Source of the DNA: JAGNLA01 sp964639885
Lineage (GTDB): Bacteria > Caldisericota > Caldisericia > JAAYUI01
Length of the DNA: 29,950 nucleotides
Assembly: GCA_964639885.1 (NCBI GenBank)
Contig: CAZXEH010000024.1
Span: 1 to 29,950, forward strand
Direction of reading: 5' to 3'
In this document: positions 1 to 6,976 of the stretch, in pieces
How positions within the stretch are numbered: the stretch's first letter is position 1
Layout of the letters: each line of letters starts with the position of its first letter
The notes under the pieces: generated by a model
Seen by the model: the letters and a program-made list of their open reading frames with translations, nothing else
Told to the model about the DNA's origin: nothing
The model's database searches: none
Translations under genes and position numbers: made by a program

Positions 1-27
1 CAAAGGTGTCACGAAGTCCATTCCTCT

Positions 28-158
28 ATCCTTCGCCCGCGTCAGCGGGAGAAGGCGGCTGAAAGCCGGATGAGGGAGTTTACAGTGGCTTTGCCAATAA
101 AAAACTATGCCCTTTGATCAATCTTACATTGAAATCACTGGCCAAGCCAGATGATTTC
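28..158 (-). repeat. Composite structured repeat, inverted full copy (parts A-E-D)
   Basis: Read on the minus strand this has the same order of parts as 1596-1732. Part D (131-158) is a 28-nt palindrome with outer arms GAAATC/GATTTC and inner stem CTGGC/GCCAG. Part E (84-115) has a TGGC/GCCA hairpin followed by a TTAGTT-TTTATT-like block. Part A (28-82) carries the CTCCCTCATCCG and CCTTCTCCC boxes. Compared with the other copies the boxes are kept, but the hairpins inside part A are replaced by different, still self-complementary ones (GGCT/AGCC and CCCGC/GCGGG). The rest of 1-281 shows no gene; a fragment of another part A lies around 5-16. Confidence 0.7.
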
Positions 159-281
159 ATTGATTCTGAGTGGTAATAAGCAAAAAAGATAAGAAAAGAA
201 ATATTTTTAGCTTCCCTTGTTGAAGGAGGAGGCTGCTCTAAGAGTCGGTGGGTTTTAAAAAAATTTGTTTGAATATCATTA

Positions 282-1175
282 TCAGCTGTTTTCCTGTGAA
301 GCCATATGGTAGAGGATCATCGAGCAGCATGTTGGATGCTCTTCAACCTCGATGCCAAGCGACTTTGCATAATTCACTGCTTCAAGCGAAGGGACAGCGA
401 GTCCGTCCACGCCAGCCTCGATTGCCAACCTGTCAGTTGTTTGCTTGTGGGTACCAACCGGTCTTGCACACCCGAGGTTTACAAACGTTTTTGGCATCAA
501 CTTTTTTGCCAGCCTGATAATGTCGGCGATCCGTTCGGGGGTTGGAGGAATGATTGATCCCATCTTGGTTTGCTTTGATGGTCTAAGGGCGATTATGACC
601 AGAGTTTTTGGGTTGTACTTTGAAATCATCTCCAAAGCGTGTTCTTCGCCTGATTCCCTGCCGTAGTCAAGCCCAACAAGCACATGCGGGACGACCTGAA
701 GACCGGCTGAAAACACAGCATCAAGCGATTTTTCAACGATCTCAAGATTGATGTGGTAAATTTTTCTGGCCACCTCATCGGTGCCGATGATGTCGATCAA
801 AGCCTGATCAACGCCAGCTTCCTTGAGGAGTTTTGTCTGTGAAGGGGTGGCAAAACCAGTGTGGACAGAAAGGTGAAGGCTGGTTTTTCCCTTGATTTTG
901 GCAAGCGTTGGAGCGAATTTCTCCCAGGGCAGCCTGCCCTCAGTGTCTGATCCGCCAGAAACCAGCAAGCCTACATCGCCTCTTGCGTCGCATTCGAGGG
1001 CATAATCAAGCAGCTTTTCAGGGGTCGAGCAGTCAGGCATGGTGACCAGAAGGTGAGCCATGCAGTGGTCGCACATAAGGTCGCAGTGCACACCCGTGAT
1101 CGACACGGCCGGATAACGACCGGTCTTGCCAAAGAGCGTGAACATGCCTGGCAGGAAAAAATGAAGCTTTCTCAT
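282..1175 (-). CDS. Radical SAM protein, LipS2/biotin-synthase-like
   Basis: The 297-residue protein has a C-x3-C-x2-C cluster (C31, C35, C38, in CDLMCDHC) right after the SITG strand, as in radical SAM enzymes that bind a [4Fe-4S] cluster and cleave S-adenosylmethionine. VSGGSDTEG (about 73-81), the HTGF and IDIIGTD segments, PHVLVGLDYG and the late VNLGCARP follow the pattern I associate with the archaeal/bacterial LipS2-type proteins often annotated as biotin synthases, which act with LipS1 in lipoyl assembly. That assignment is from memory of the family, and no LipS1 partner or lipoate gene is visible here. A late CC pair lies near residue 285. The ATG at 1175 sits 9 nt after a possible -10 (TATCAT), so the AGGA next to it may be outside the transcript. 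Repeat copies flank the gene on both sides. Confidence 0.8.
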   Translation of the reverse strand: MRKLHFFLPGMFTLFGKTGRYPAVSITGVHCDLMCDHCMAHLLVTMPDCSTPEKLLDYALECDARGDVGLLVSGGSDTEGRLPWEKFAPTLAKIKGKTSLHLSVHTGFATPSQTKLLKEAGVDQALIDIIGTDEVARKIYHINLEIVEKSLDAVFSAGLQVVPHVLVGLDYGRESGEEHALEMISKYNPKTLVIIALRPSKQTKMGSIIPPTPERIADIIRLAKKLMPKTFVNLGCARPVGTHKQTTDRLAIEAGVDGLAVPSLEAVNYAKSLGIEVEEHPTCCSMILYHMASQENS

Positions 1176-1184
1176 TGGTTCCTG

Positions 1185-1212
1185 ATGATATTCGAAACTG
1201 TGACAATGACTA
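1185..1212 (-). promoter_or_regulatory. Possible promoter of the radical SAM gene
   Basis: On the minus strand TAGTCA, 16 nt, then TATCAT, with the -10 ending 9 nt before the ATG. It fits the leaderless layout of several other genes here but both hexamers are imperfect. Confidence 0.35.
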
Positions 1213-1294
1213 CAAATTTTTGATTATTTATTGTGACGATTTCGATTCAAATAATTCTCGAATTTTATTTTAAAAATTCATAATTGTGGATGCT

Positions 1295-1391
1295 CAAGTG
1301 ACTTAGTTTTTTTATTGGCAGAGCCACGATAAACTCCCTCATCCGTCACTTCGTGACACCTTCTCCCAAAACTTCGTTTAGGGCAAAGGAT
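1295..1391 (+). repeat. Composite structured repeat, parts E-A
   Basis: Part E (1295-1327) contains a TTAGTT/TTTATT block and a TGGC-AGA-GCCA hairpin. Part A (1331-1391) is 61 nt and differs from 1672-1732 at only two positions; it contains a GTCAC-TTC-GTGAC hairpin between CTCCCTCATCC and CCTTCTCCC. No clear part D lies upstream. Confidence 0.7.
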
Positions 1392-1402
1392 TCTGGTAAA
1401 TT

Positions 1403-1541
1403 TCCCTCGCCCGGACGCAGTCTGGGAGAGGGATTAAGGGTGAGGGAGTGTTTTTTCGTCCCTCTTGTGAAGAGGGGGTAGGGGGGAGTTCTTCTTTTAG
1501 AACCCTCCGGCAACTTCGTTGCCACCTCCCTTATCAATGGA
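1403..1541 (+). repeat. Second family of low-complexity palindromic repeats
   Basis: A run of purine/pyrimidine boxes and small hairpins follows part A: CCCTCGCCC...GGGAGAGGG, CCCTCTTGTGAAGAGGG, and CCTCCGGCAAC-TTC-GTTGCCACCTCC. The CTTGTGAAG core recurs at the far right of the window (29885-29950), where it lies inside a coding frame. The short open frames here (for example 1346-1537) are translated repeat and not genes. Confidence 0.55.
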
Positions 1542-1595
1542 GGCTAAAAATATTGATTTACCTATATTTTTTGTTTATTACTACTTAGAATCAAA

Positions 1596-1732
1596 GAAAT
1601 CATCTGGCTTTGCCAGTGATTTCCAGATAGTTTTGAACAAGGGGATTAGTTCTTTATCGGCGAAGCCGTTAAAACTCCCTCATCCGTCACTTCGTGACAC
1701 CTTCTCCCAAAACTCCGTTTAGGGCGAAGGAT
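1596..1732 (+). repeat. Composite structured repeat, full copy (parts D-E-A)
   Basis: Part D (1596-1623) is a 28-nt palindrome with arms GAAATC/GATTTC and inner CTGGC-TTT-GCCAG. After 14 nt comes part E (1638-1670) with a CGGC-GAA-GCCG hairpin, then part A (1672-1732), 59/61 identical to 1331-1391. This is the best forward copy of the element found inverted at 28-158. Confidence 0.75.
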
Positions 1733-1772
1733 ATTGTGATTCTTATCTTTTTTGGGATCACTTTGTTTGAAA

Positions 1773-1847
1773 GAAATCGGCGGACTTGCTCCGCGATTTC
1801 AAAACAACATAAGTCAAGGGGGTTAGTTCTTTATCGACGGAGTCGTG
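1773..1847 (+). repeat. Composite structured repeat, parts D-E only
   Basis: Part D (1773-1800) keeps the GAAATC/GATTTC arms but has the inner stem GCGGA/TCCGC in place of CTGGC/GCCAG. Part E (1815-1847) has CGAC-GGA-GTCG in place of CGGC-GAA-GCCG. The 14-nt spacing and 75-nt total length equal those of 1596-1670. Part A is absent and the 3' end of tRNA-Gly lies 7 nt away. Confidence 0.7.
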
Positions 1848-1853
1848 ACATAT

Positions 1854-1928
1854 TGGAGCGGGCGACGGGATTTGAACCCGCGACCATTAGCTTGGAAGGC
1901 TAATGCTCTACCACTGAGCTACACCCGC
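1854..1928 (-). tRNA. tRNA-Gly(TCC), CCA encoded
   Basis: A complete cloverleaf can be folded: acceptor GCGGGTG/CGCCCGC with one G-T pair, D arm GCTC...GAGC, anticodon stem TTAGC/GCTAA with loop CTTCCAA, and T arm GCGGG-TTCAAAT-CCCGT. The anticodon TCC reads GGA and GGG. The discriminator is U, as expected for bacterial tRNA-Gly, and CCA follows directly, giving 75 nt. The 3' end lies 6 nt from the structured repeat. Confidence 0.96.
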
Positions 1929-1979
1929 TCGAAGTGATTTGCACATAGAAATTACCAGTCCGTTGGCTTGCTGTCAAGG

Positions 1980-2408
1980 TCAGGCGGTCTTGCTGGCCAG
2001 TTTCAGTTTTCTCGCCTCGGCAATCAACGGAGCAAGGAACGACAACAGGTATCCGGCAATCAGCCAGGGTTGTCCAGGGAAAACATAGACTTCAAAAATC
2101 TTGAATTTGACAACGACAATGTAAATTGCAAAATCGAAGAAGGCAAGGGCGACAAGCCAGACGATTGCAAGCCTTCTGCCTTCGTGTGTCCTCGGCTGGG
2201 TTCGCTGAAGATAGAGTTTGGCAAGCCAATAAAACATCAGTGGCATGACAACCATTCGCACAGCCCAAAGCAGGAACTTCAGGTCTGACTGTCCGGCCTC
2301 GGAAAGGCTCTGGGCAATGAACCAGGCAGCAAAAGCCGCAACGGTGGCCACAAGATAACCGAGCATGAAATATTCTATGGCTCTCAACCAGCTGAGTTTG
2401 AATTTCAT
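1980..2408 (-). CDS. Four-helix membrane protein, function unknown
   Basis: The 142-residue protein has about four hydrophobic helices (roughly 15-35, 46-64, 82-101 and 112-128), separated by basic loops (YLQRTQPRTHEGRR, then EARKLKLASKTA at the C-terminus). I recognise no family. The calm codon use and clean start (MKFKLSW) argue for a real gene. It is downstream of the nucleotide-sugar dehydrogenase on the same strand with 37 nt between them. A perfect -35 TTGACA (2439-2444) lies in that gap, with a weak -10 (CAGATT) ending 7 nt before the ATG, so it may have its own promoter. No Shine-Dalgarno site is seen. Confidence 0.7.
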   Translation of the reverse strand: MKFKLSWLRAIEYFMLGYLVATVAAFAAWFIAQSLSEAGQSDLKFLLWAVRMVVMPLMFYWLAKLYLQRTQPRTHEGRRLAIVWLVALAFFDFAIYIVVVKFKIFEVYVFPGQPWLIAGYLLSFLAPLIAEARKLKLASKTA

Positions 2409-2445
2409 GGTTTAAAATCTGCCATGATCAGTGCTTTTTGTCAAG

Positions 2446-3771
2446 TCAGAGCGCATGGTAGTCAAGCCCCATCGATGTTACAAGGTTTTTGTCGAAGGCA
2501 AACCTGCAGTCAAGCACAAGACCCGGCTTGTTCATGGTTTCAAACATCTTTGCATCGGCATTGCCCTTTTCCGGCATCGGTGGCTGTTTTGCTCCGATGA
2601 TGACAACATCGCAGCCTTTAACAAGCTCTTCGATTGTTTGTGAAATGTGGTTCGGTTTTACAGCAACCTGATCCCAGTCTACGACTGAATCGTAAGCCCA
2701 GGCATCGATGCCTGATTTCATGAGGTTGTCCAGCACATCGACAGCCGGACTCCACCTTGCGTCAGTCGAGTAATCCTTCATGGCAAGACCGATGATGCCA
2801 ACCTTCGGATTCTTTATGTCCCTGTTTTTTATCCATGCAGTTGCGATTTCGGCGATGTGTTTCGGCTGGTTGACATTGGCTTTTCTGGCTGTGGAGATTA
2901 CTGGAATCTCAACACCAAGTTTGTCTGATGTGGGTTTAAGGTAGTACATGGCTTGCGGGAGACAGTGACCGCCAACGCCAGGCCCAGGCTGGTGCAGGAA
3001 TCCGACCCTTTTGTGCGTGCGGATGAGGTCAAGAACTTCCTTCGTGTCCAGGTTCATGGCCGTGCAGAAGTTCGCATACTCGTTTGCCAGTGCGATGTTG
3101 ACGTCACGGGCAATGTTTTCGAAAACCTTTGCTGCTTCCACTGCTTCCGGGCACGAAGCTTCCCTGACGTCCCTGATTCCGATGTCCGTGAGGAATTCAA
3201 CCGCTCTTTTGGTAGCCTTTGGAGTGAGACCAGCCACAGGCGTGACCATGCCGATGAGTTCTTCAAATGCAACGTTTTCTGCCATTCTCTCCGAGCTGAA
3301 GGCCAGGTCAAAATCTGCGGTTGAAGACATGCCAGTGAGTTTTTCCAGCATCGGTGCAATGTATGCTCTTGTGTAGCCAACGATGAGCGTTGATCTGGCG
3401 ACAACGAGCGCGTTTTTGCGGAGGTGTTTTGAAAGTGTTTTTAGTGCGCTTTCAAGGTCTGACGTGTCGGCAGCGTTGTCTTTAAGCGGTATGCCCACCG
3501 TCATGATTATTTTCTGGTTGTCATAGTTGAGTGCCTTTGATGGGTCGGTTGTGACGTGGAATCTTCCGGAGGCAACAGCCCGTGAGAGCACTTTTTCGAT
3601 TGGTTCGCCGTTGAAGGATTCAGCCATCTTCACGCAGCCGTTGTTCAAAGCGTCAACGTAGGATTGCCTAACATCCAGCCCGAACACTTCGTAGCCTGAG
3701 TTCCACATGATCAGCGACAGCGGAAGGCCAACATAACCGAGTCCGATGATTGTCGCTTGCTTTGTCTCCAT
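2446..3771 (-). CDS. Nucleotide-sugar (UDP-glucose/GDP-mannose family) dehydrogenase
   Basis: This family oxidises the C6 hydroxyl of a nucleotide sugar to a carboxylate with NAD, for surface polysaccharide precursors. From the ATG at 3771 the protein is 441 residues. It has the Rossmann motif GLGYVG (10-15), a VARSTL strand (about 124), the SSERMAEN segment (159-166), the middle helix EAAKVFENIARDVNIALANE with Lys215 and Asn219, the active-site GGHCLP with Cys270, and a C-terminal IGLAMKDYSTDARWSPA segment matching the usual GLAFK...DxRxSP pattern. The sugar is not predictable. No other polysaccharide genes are in view. A longer start at 3816 adds 15 residues: a -10 element puts the transcript start near there, but AAGGATGG before 3771 and the family's short N-terminus favour 3771. 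Confidence 0.9.
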   Translation of the reverse strand: METKQATIIGLGYVGLPLSLIMWNSGYEVFGLDVRQSYVDALNNGCVKMAESFNGEPIEKVLSRAVASGRFHVTTDPSKALNYDNQKIIMTVGIPLKDNAADTSDLESALKTLSKHLRKNALVVARSTLIVGYTRAYIAPMLEKLTGMSSTADFDLAFSSERMAENVAFEELIGMVTPVAGLTPKATKRAVEFLTDIGIRDVREASCPEAVEAAKVFENIARDVNIALANEYANFCTAMNLDTKEVLDLIRTHKRVGFLHQPGPGVGGHCLPQAMYYLKPTSDKLGVEIPVISTARKANVNQPKHIAEIATAWIKNRDIKNPKVGIIGLAMKDYSTDARWSPAVDVLDNLMKSGIDAWAYDSVVDWDQVAVKPNHISQTIEELVKGCDVVIIGAKQPPMPEKGNADAKMFETMNKPGLVLDCRFAFDKNLVTSMGLDYHAL

Positions 3772-3822
3772 GGTCAAACCATCCTTGCCTGGCGCATTTC
3801 GACTTACTTGCGCCATTGTGAG

Positions 3823-3850
3823 ATTCTATTTGTTTAGACCTTAAAGGCAA
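3823..3850 (-). promoter_or_regulatory. Promoter of the nucleotide-sugar dehydrogenase gene
   Basis: On the minus strand TTGCCT, 16 nt, TAGAAT. The predicted transcript start falls on or next to the upstream ATG at 3816, which allows either leaderless translation from 3816 or a roughly 45-nt leader to 3771. Confidence 0.5.
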
Positions 3851-3886
3851 CTTATTTGTATCAGACAAACAGGTTAAGGCGATCAC

Positions 3887-3916
3887 TTGACTGCAGTAGC
3901 CATTTTGTAATAATTT
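3887..3916 (+). promoter_or_regulatory. Possible tRNA-Tyr promoter
   Basis: TTGACT, 18 nt, TAATTT, placed 14 nt before the mature tRNA 5' end. A good -35 with a weak -10; other -10 registers (TAATAA) are possible. Confidence 0.35.
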
Positions 3917-3929
3917 ATAGACTGCATAC

Positions 3930-4012
3930 GGGCAGTTAGCGAAGTGGCCAAACGCGGTAGACTGTAAATCTATTGACTGATGTCTTCGGAGGTTCGAATC
4001 CTTCACTGCCCA
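3930..4012 (+). tRNA. tRNA-Tyr(GTA)
   Basis: A class II tRNA of 83 nt: acceptor GGGCAGT/ACTGCCC, anticodon stem TAGA/TCTA with loop CTGTAAA (anticodon GTA), a long variable arm and T arm GGAGG-TTCGAAT-CCTTC. Discriminator A. CCA is not encoded (TTTT follows), unlike the tRNA-Gly in this window. Confidence 0.95.
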
Positions 4013-4118
4013 TTTTCACCCCAACTTCGTTGGAAACCCTGTCAAAGAAATTCCCTTGATAAAGATTTTTTGAAATTTCTTTGTATCAATACGATCATCG
4101 TTGGGGATAACATTCAGT

Positions 4119-4180
4119 CAAACGCGGTAGACTGTAAATCTATTGACTGGGTTTTTGAGGTTCGAATCCTTCGCTGCCCG
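4119..4180 (+). pseudogene. Truncated tRNA-Tyr copy (5' part lost)
   Basis: Positions 4119-4149 repeat 3949-3979 of tRNA-Tyr exactly (31 nt, including the GTA anticodon loop), and 4157-4172 repeat 3989-4004. The variable arm is 2 nt shorter and altered. The acceptor 3' strand GCTGCCC is present, but upstream there is no matching GGGCAGC; GGGGATA at 4103-4109 is at best a decayed 5' end. The D arm is not recognisable. I read it as a decayed tandem duplicate or a recombination scar, not a working tRNA. The following 4181-4453 is AT-rich and holds no gene; a 7-bp hairpin (ATCTTGT/ACAAGAT, 4405-4421) is the only structure seen. Confidence 0.8.
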
Positions 4181-4453
4181 ATATACACTATCTTCTATCC
4201 CTTCACAAAAAATCTTTGACGGTGCCCGTGTTGAGTTCCGGAATTGAGTTTGCATGATCATTCTGAACAGACAATAAAAAACCATTCTTTTGCTTTTCAT
4301 ACCTGATACATGCTAGACTCTATACCTCGCAAACGAAACCAGAAATAATATCCAATTCGAACAAATTTGGTAAAATGAACCATCATCGGATGAGGTTTTA
4401 ATCAATCTTGTCAAACAAGATCCATCTTAATATGAAAACGTCATAAACAATGA

Positions 4454-5038
4454 TTAAACGTAGGTGTTTGATTCCTTTAGCCAATAACCGCCACCTCCGC
4501 CTTCACGTTCCATGAACCCGAATTCGACAAGGTCACGCCTGAGTTTTGAGTAATCGTCCGAGAACCGCTCAAGCAGCATGCTGATCTCCTTTTCGCTGTA
4601 CTTTCTGCCATGCTCAACCGATTCAAGCGCATATCTTAGCAACACAAGATATTTTTTCTCCTGTGCCGGAAAAGCCTTTATCCTGCCTGATGAATCCAGA
4701 AACGTCCGCTTTACTTTCTGCTCGTAGGCATCTTCATCAGGTTTCGGTGCAAGTTTTGGGAGTTCTTCGGTTTTCAGGATTTTGCCTGCCATATCCTGCA
4801 ACACATCGGTATGAAGCGAGTAAACGCTGTAGTAACCGTCAGCTTTTGCGCTCACAAGTCCTGCTTTTGAAAGCCTGAGCAGGTGGTGTGAAACCGTTGA
4901 TGGCGTCAAATCAAGCGTCTCGGCGAGTTTTTCCACTGTACAGGGATTGGTTGCCAATATCCCGACAATTTTTAGTCTGCTTGCGTCGGCAAGGGTTTTG
5001 AAGAACTCAAGCAAAACTTCGTTTTCACTGTCTGTCAT
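4454..5038 (-). CDS. ArsR-type regulator with C-terminal DUF2087
   Basis: The N-terminal half is a winged helix of the ArsR type: FKTLADASRLKIVGIL, then CTVEKLAETL and the recognition helix TPSTVSHHLLRLSKAGLV, followed by the wing. The C-terminal half (about 115-190) carries RIKAFPAQEKKYLVLLRY, YSEKEI and DDYSKLRRDLVEFGFMER, the signature of DUF2087, which is often fused to ArsR or GNAT modules. No metal-binding Cys pattern is visible, so the effector is unknown. I chose ATG 5038 because AAGG lies 8 nt upstream; TTG 5053 would add five residues. Its promoter is covered by an inverted repeat, which points to self-repression, and it diverges from the Nudix operon. Confidence 0.88.
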   Translation of the reverse strand: MTDSENEVLLEFFKTLADASRLKIVGILATNPCTVEKLAETLDLTPSTVSHHLLRLSKAGLVSAKADGYYSVYSLHTDVLQDMAGKILKTEELPKLAPKPDEDAYEQKVKRTFLDSSGRIKAFPAQEKKYLVLLRYALESVEHGRKYSEKEISMLLERFSDDYSKLRRDLVEFGFMEREGGGGGYWLKESNTYV

Positions 5039-5066
5039 TTCGATTACCTTCAATCTGATTTGATGT

Positions 5067-5101
5067 ACATCGAATTGTATGGATATTTATTTCGATGTCA
5101 A
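5067..5101 (-). promoter_or_regulatory. arsR-type promoter with overlapping operator
   Basis: On the minus strand TTGACA (5096-5101), 16 nt, TACAAT (5074-5079). A perfect 8-bp inverted repeat, ACATCGAA (5067-5074) and TTCGATGT (5091-5098), overlaps both hexamers with 16 nt between arms. This is the expected place for an autorepressor to exclude RNA polymerase. It lies about 70-100 bp upstream of the Nudix start, so it might also affect that operon. Confidence 0.7.
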
Positions 5102-5165
5102 TAGTTTTATTTAGATAGCTATAAATATAAATTCATTGGCAGTGGATTTCCATCGGCAGTTTCTG

Positions 5166-5171
5166 TAAAAT
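5166..5171 (+). promoter_or_regulatory. -10 element of the Nudix operon
   Basis: TAAAAT ends 7 nt before the ATG at 5179, which predicts a leaderless transcript. No convincing -35 is seen (GTGGAT at a suitable distance). It supports 5179 over the in-frame ATG at 5170, which overlaps the -10 itself. Confidence 0.5.
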
Positions 5172-5178
5172 GTTGCCC

Positions 5179-5820
5179 ATGAACACGGATTTCACGCTCA
5201 AGGTGACAGCGATTGTTACAAGCCAGGATCGCCTTCTTCTGATCAAACACCCGTTTGTCGGGTTCGAACTGCCTGCCGGTACGGTTGATGAAGGTGAAGA
5301 GCCACTTGCAACAGCAATCAGAGAGATAAGGGAAGAGACTTCTGTTGAAAACGTGAAGCTGGCAAAGGAGCTTGGTGTAATGGACATCGATTTGCCAGAG
5401 GGCAAGGCAAGTCTCCTTTCGACTTCAACGATTTATTCAAGGCCTGATGATACTTCCTTTGGTTGGGCAACCATTCCAAGGTCTGCGTGGGTCAGCATCT
5501 TTAGGATAAACGGTGAATGGACGCAGATAAACTACAGCGAACCGGACTACCTCCCCTCGAAAAACTATGACACCTACAGCCTCACCGGCTGGATACAGTC
5601 AAAAAAACTTGCATTCAAGCAAAAGAGACATTTCTACCATTTTGTGTCTAATGATATGAACGATAAAAAATGGTCTGTTTTTTCAGATTGCCACACTTTC
5701 GAGGTTGGCTGGCACAGGCTAGAAAGCCTCCCAGCCCTTGCGCCGCCACAAGATGAATGGCTGGCGTTTGCCCTCGAAAGGATGGACTTGGTAAACTTGG
5801 GAAAGGTGGCCAGGCAATGA
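5179..5820 (+). CDS. Nudix hydrolase
   Basis: Nudix enzymes hydrolyse nucleoside diphosphates linked to another moiety. The box is at 34-56: G34, x5, E40, x7, then REIREE (48-53), with E49, E52 and E53 as the metal ligands. The usual Gly after REUxEEx is Ser55, a mild deviation. LPAG just before the box is typical. The protein is 213 residues, longer than a bare domain, with a C-terminal extension (DDTSFGWATIPRSAW onwards, and a late HTFEVGWHRLESLP) that I cannot assign. It opens an operon: its TGA overlaps the next ATG as ATGA. The substrate is unknown; the regulator upstream suggests it is conditionally made. Confidence 0.9.
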   Translation: MNTDFTLKVTAIVTSQDRLLLIKHPFVGFELPAGTVDEGEEPLATAIREIREETSVENVKLAKELGVMDIDLPEGKASLLSTSTIYSRPDDTSFGWATIPRSAWVSIFRINGEWTQINYSEPDYLPSKNYDTYSLTGWIQSKKLAFKQKRHFYHFVSNDMNDKKWSVFSDCHTFEVGWHRLESLPALAPPQDEWLAFALERMDLVNLGKVARQ

Positions 5821-6476
5821 TTTTCAAAGGTTTTTCGGACGAGACGTTCAAATTTTTGGCCGATCTTTGCGAAAACAACAGCAAGGCGTGGTTTGACGAA
5901 AACAGGAAGGCTTATGAGAAGTTCCTGAAGGCGCCCCTTTATGACCTTGCCTCAGACGTTGGTTCATACATGTCACAGGTCGATCCTGTTTTTGAAACGC
6001 TGCCAGCAAGGGCGGTTGCAAGGATCAACAGGGACATCAGGTTTTCAAACGACAAGTCACCTTACAAGACCAACCTCTGGGCATCGTGGACAAACAAGAC
6101 CTGGGATGGATCGCCGGGATTTTACTTCGAAATTGGAATCGACTACTACGGTTACGGAATGGGCTTCTACCAGAACAAGCGTGAGACAATCGAACGATTC
6201 CAGCAGAGGATTGCTGACAACCCAAAGCATTTCAAGGAAATAACATCATTCCTGTCTGAAGGCAGGTTCAGGGTACTGGGTGAGAAATACAAACGGTCGA
6301 CTCCGCCTCCTGCAGGCCTTGAAGACTGGTGGGGATTCAAAAGTGTCTATGTCGCCTTCCAGAGCAAGGAGCTTGAACCTGTAAAGAAACCGGATTTTGC
6401 AAAGCAGCTGATCGGCGAGTACAAAAAAATTGAAAGACTCTACCATTTCTTCATGGATTTGAGGGGTGATGAATGA
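5817..6476 (+). CDS. DUF2461 family protein
   Basis: The 219 residues match the DUF2461 (TIGR02453) pattern: an FKGFSDETFKFL start, NNSKAWFDENR, ARINRDIRFSNDKSPYKTN, then GFYFEI with YGYGMGFY, and a C-terminal half ending EYKKIERLYHFFMDL. The biochemical role of the family is not established. The start is fixed by the 4-nt ATGA overlap with the Nudix gene; the open frame extends 60 nt further upstream but only inside that gene. The stop overlaps the flavodoxin gene in the same way, so it is translationally coupled on both sides. Confidence 0.9.
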   Translation: MIFKGFSDETFKFLADLCENNSKAWFDENRKAYEKFLKAPLYDLASDVGSYMSQVDPVFETLPARAVARINRDIRFSNDKSPYKTNLWASWTNKTWDGSPGFYFEIGIDYYGYGMGFYQNKRETIERFQQRIADNPKHFKEITSFLSEGRFRVLGEKYKRSTPPPAGLEDWWGFKSVYVAFQSKELEPVKKPDFAKQLIGEYKKIERLYHFFMDLRGDE

Positions 6477-6973
6477 AAGGACTTGTAACATACGCAACAA
6501 TAGCGGGATCGACTGCTGATGTTGCTCAAATCATCGGGAAAAGACTGACTGACAAGGGGCATCAGGTCGAGATCAAAAAAATAAACGAAGTCAAAACCAT
6601 TGATGGTTTCGATTTCATCATCGCCGGCTCAGGAGTGAGGGTTGGAAAAACCTACAAGCCATTCGATGTTTTTATCAAAAGGCACGAAAATACCTTGAAA
6701 ACCAAGCCAACCGGCCTTTTCCTCGTCTGTCTGACGATGAAGGAAGATTGCAAGGAAAACCGCGAGCTTGCGATGAAATCGCTCGAAAAGCAGATGGTCA
6801 TTGCCCCAAAGTCGGTCGGACTTATTGGTGGAGTGATGGATTTCAAAAAGATCGGCCCAATTTTTGCTGCAATCATCAGGAAAATTGACAAAACCGGGAA
6901 TCCTGAAGGAGACTTCAGGGACATTGGCAAAATAAACGCCTGGGCAGATGATTTTGCAAAAACACTGTCTTAA
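6473..6973 (+). CDS. Flavodoxin-domain protein (HemG-like)
   Basis: The 166-residue protein starts with the FMN phosphate-binding loop TYATIAGSTADVA (6-18), then FDFIIAGSGVRVGKTYKPF (about 46-64), LFLVCLTM and the GLIGGVMDF strand (about 120), the order seen in flavodoxin-5/protoporphyrinogen oxidase HemG-like proteins. These bind FMN and carry electrons. The protein lacks the membrane tail of HemG and no haem genes lie nearby, so a HemG role is not claimed. The start overlaps DUF2461 (ATGA) and only 3 nt separate it from the AlkD gene. Confidence 0.85.
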   Translation: MKGLVTYATIAGSTADVAQIIGKRLTDKGHQVEIKKINEVKTIDGFDFIIAGSGVRVGKTYKPFDVFIKRHENTLKTKPTGLFLVCLTMKEDCKENRELAMKSLEKQMVIAPKSVGLIGGVMDFKKIGPIFAAIIRKIDKTGNPEGDFRDIGKINAWADDFAKTLS

Positions 6974-6976
6974 AAA

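Noticed and set aside
1331..1850. CRISPR-like array in the repeat zone
   Set aside because: Repeats are palindromic, of mixed families and irregular spacing, with no unique spacers of constant length and no cas genes.
1346..1903. Short open frames (1346-1537, 1519-1722, 1694-1903)
   Set aside because: They are translations of the structured repeats and, in the last case, of the antisense of tRNA-Gly.
3668..4006. 112-codon minus-strand frame
   Set aside because: It runs through the tRNA-Tyr gene, the promoter region and the start of the dehydrogenase gene, with no ribosome site.
3930..4180. Attachment site pair of an integrative element
   Set aside because: The duplicated tRNA part fits in principle, but only 170 nt lie between copies, with no integrase or mobile gene.
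3980..4300. Small frames on both strands around the truncated tRNA
   Set aside because: They read across tRNA sequence and its duplicate; no protein-like pattern or start signals.
4405..4421. Terminator for the ArsR gene
   Set aside because: The 7-bp hairpin is perfect but has no T-run on the minus strand.
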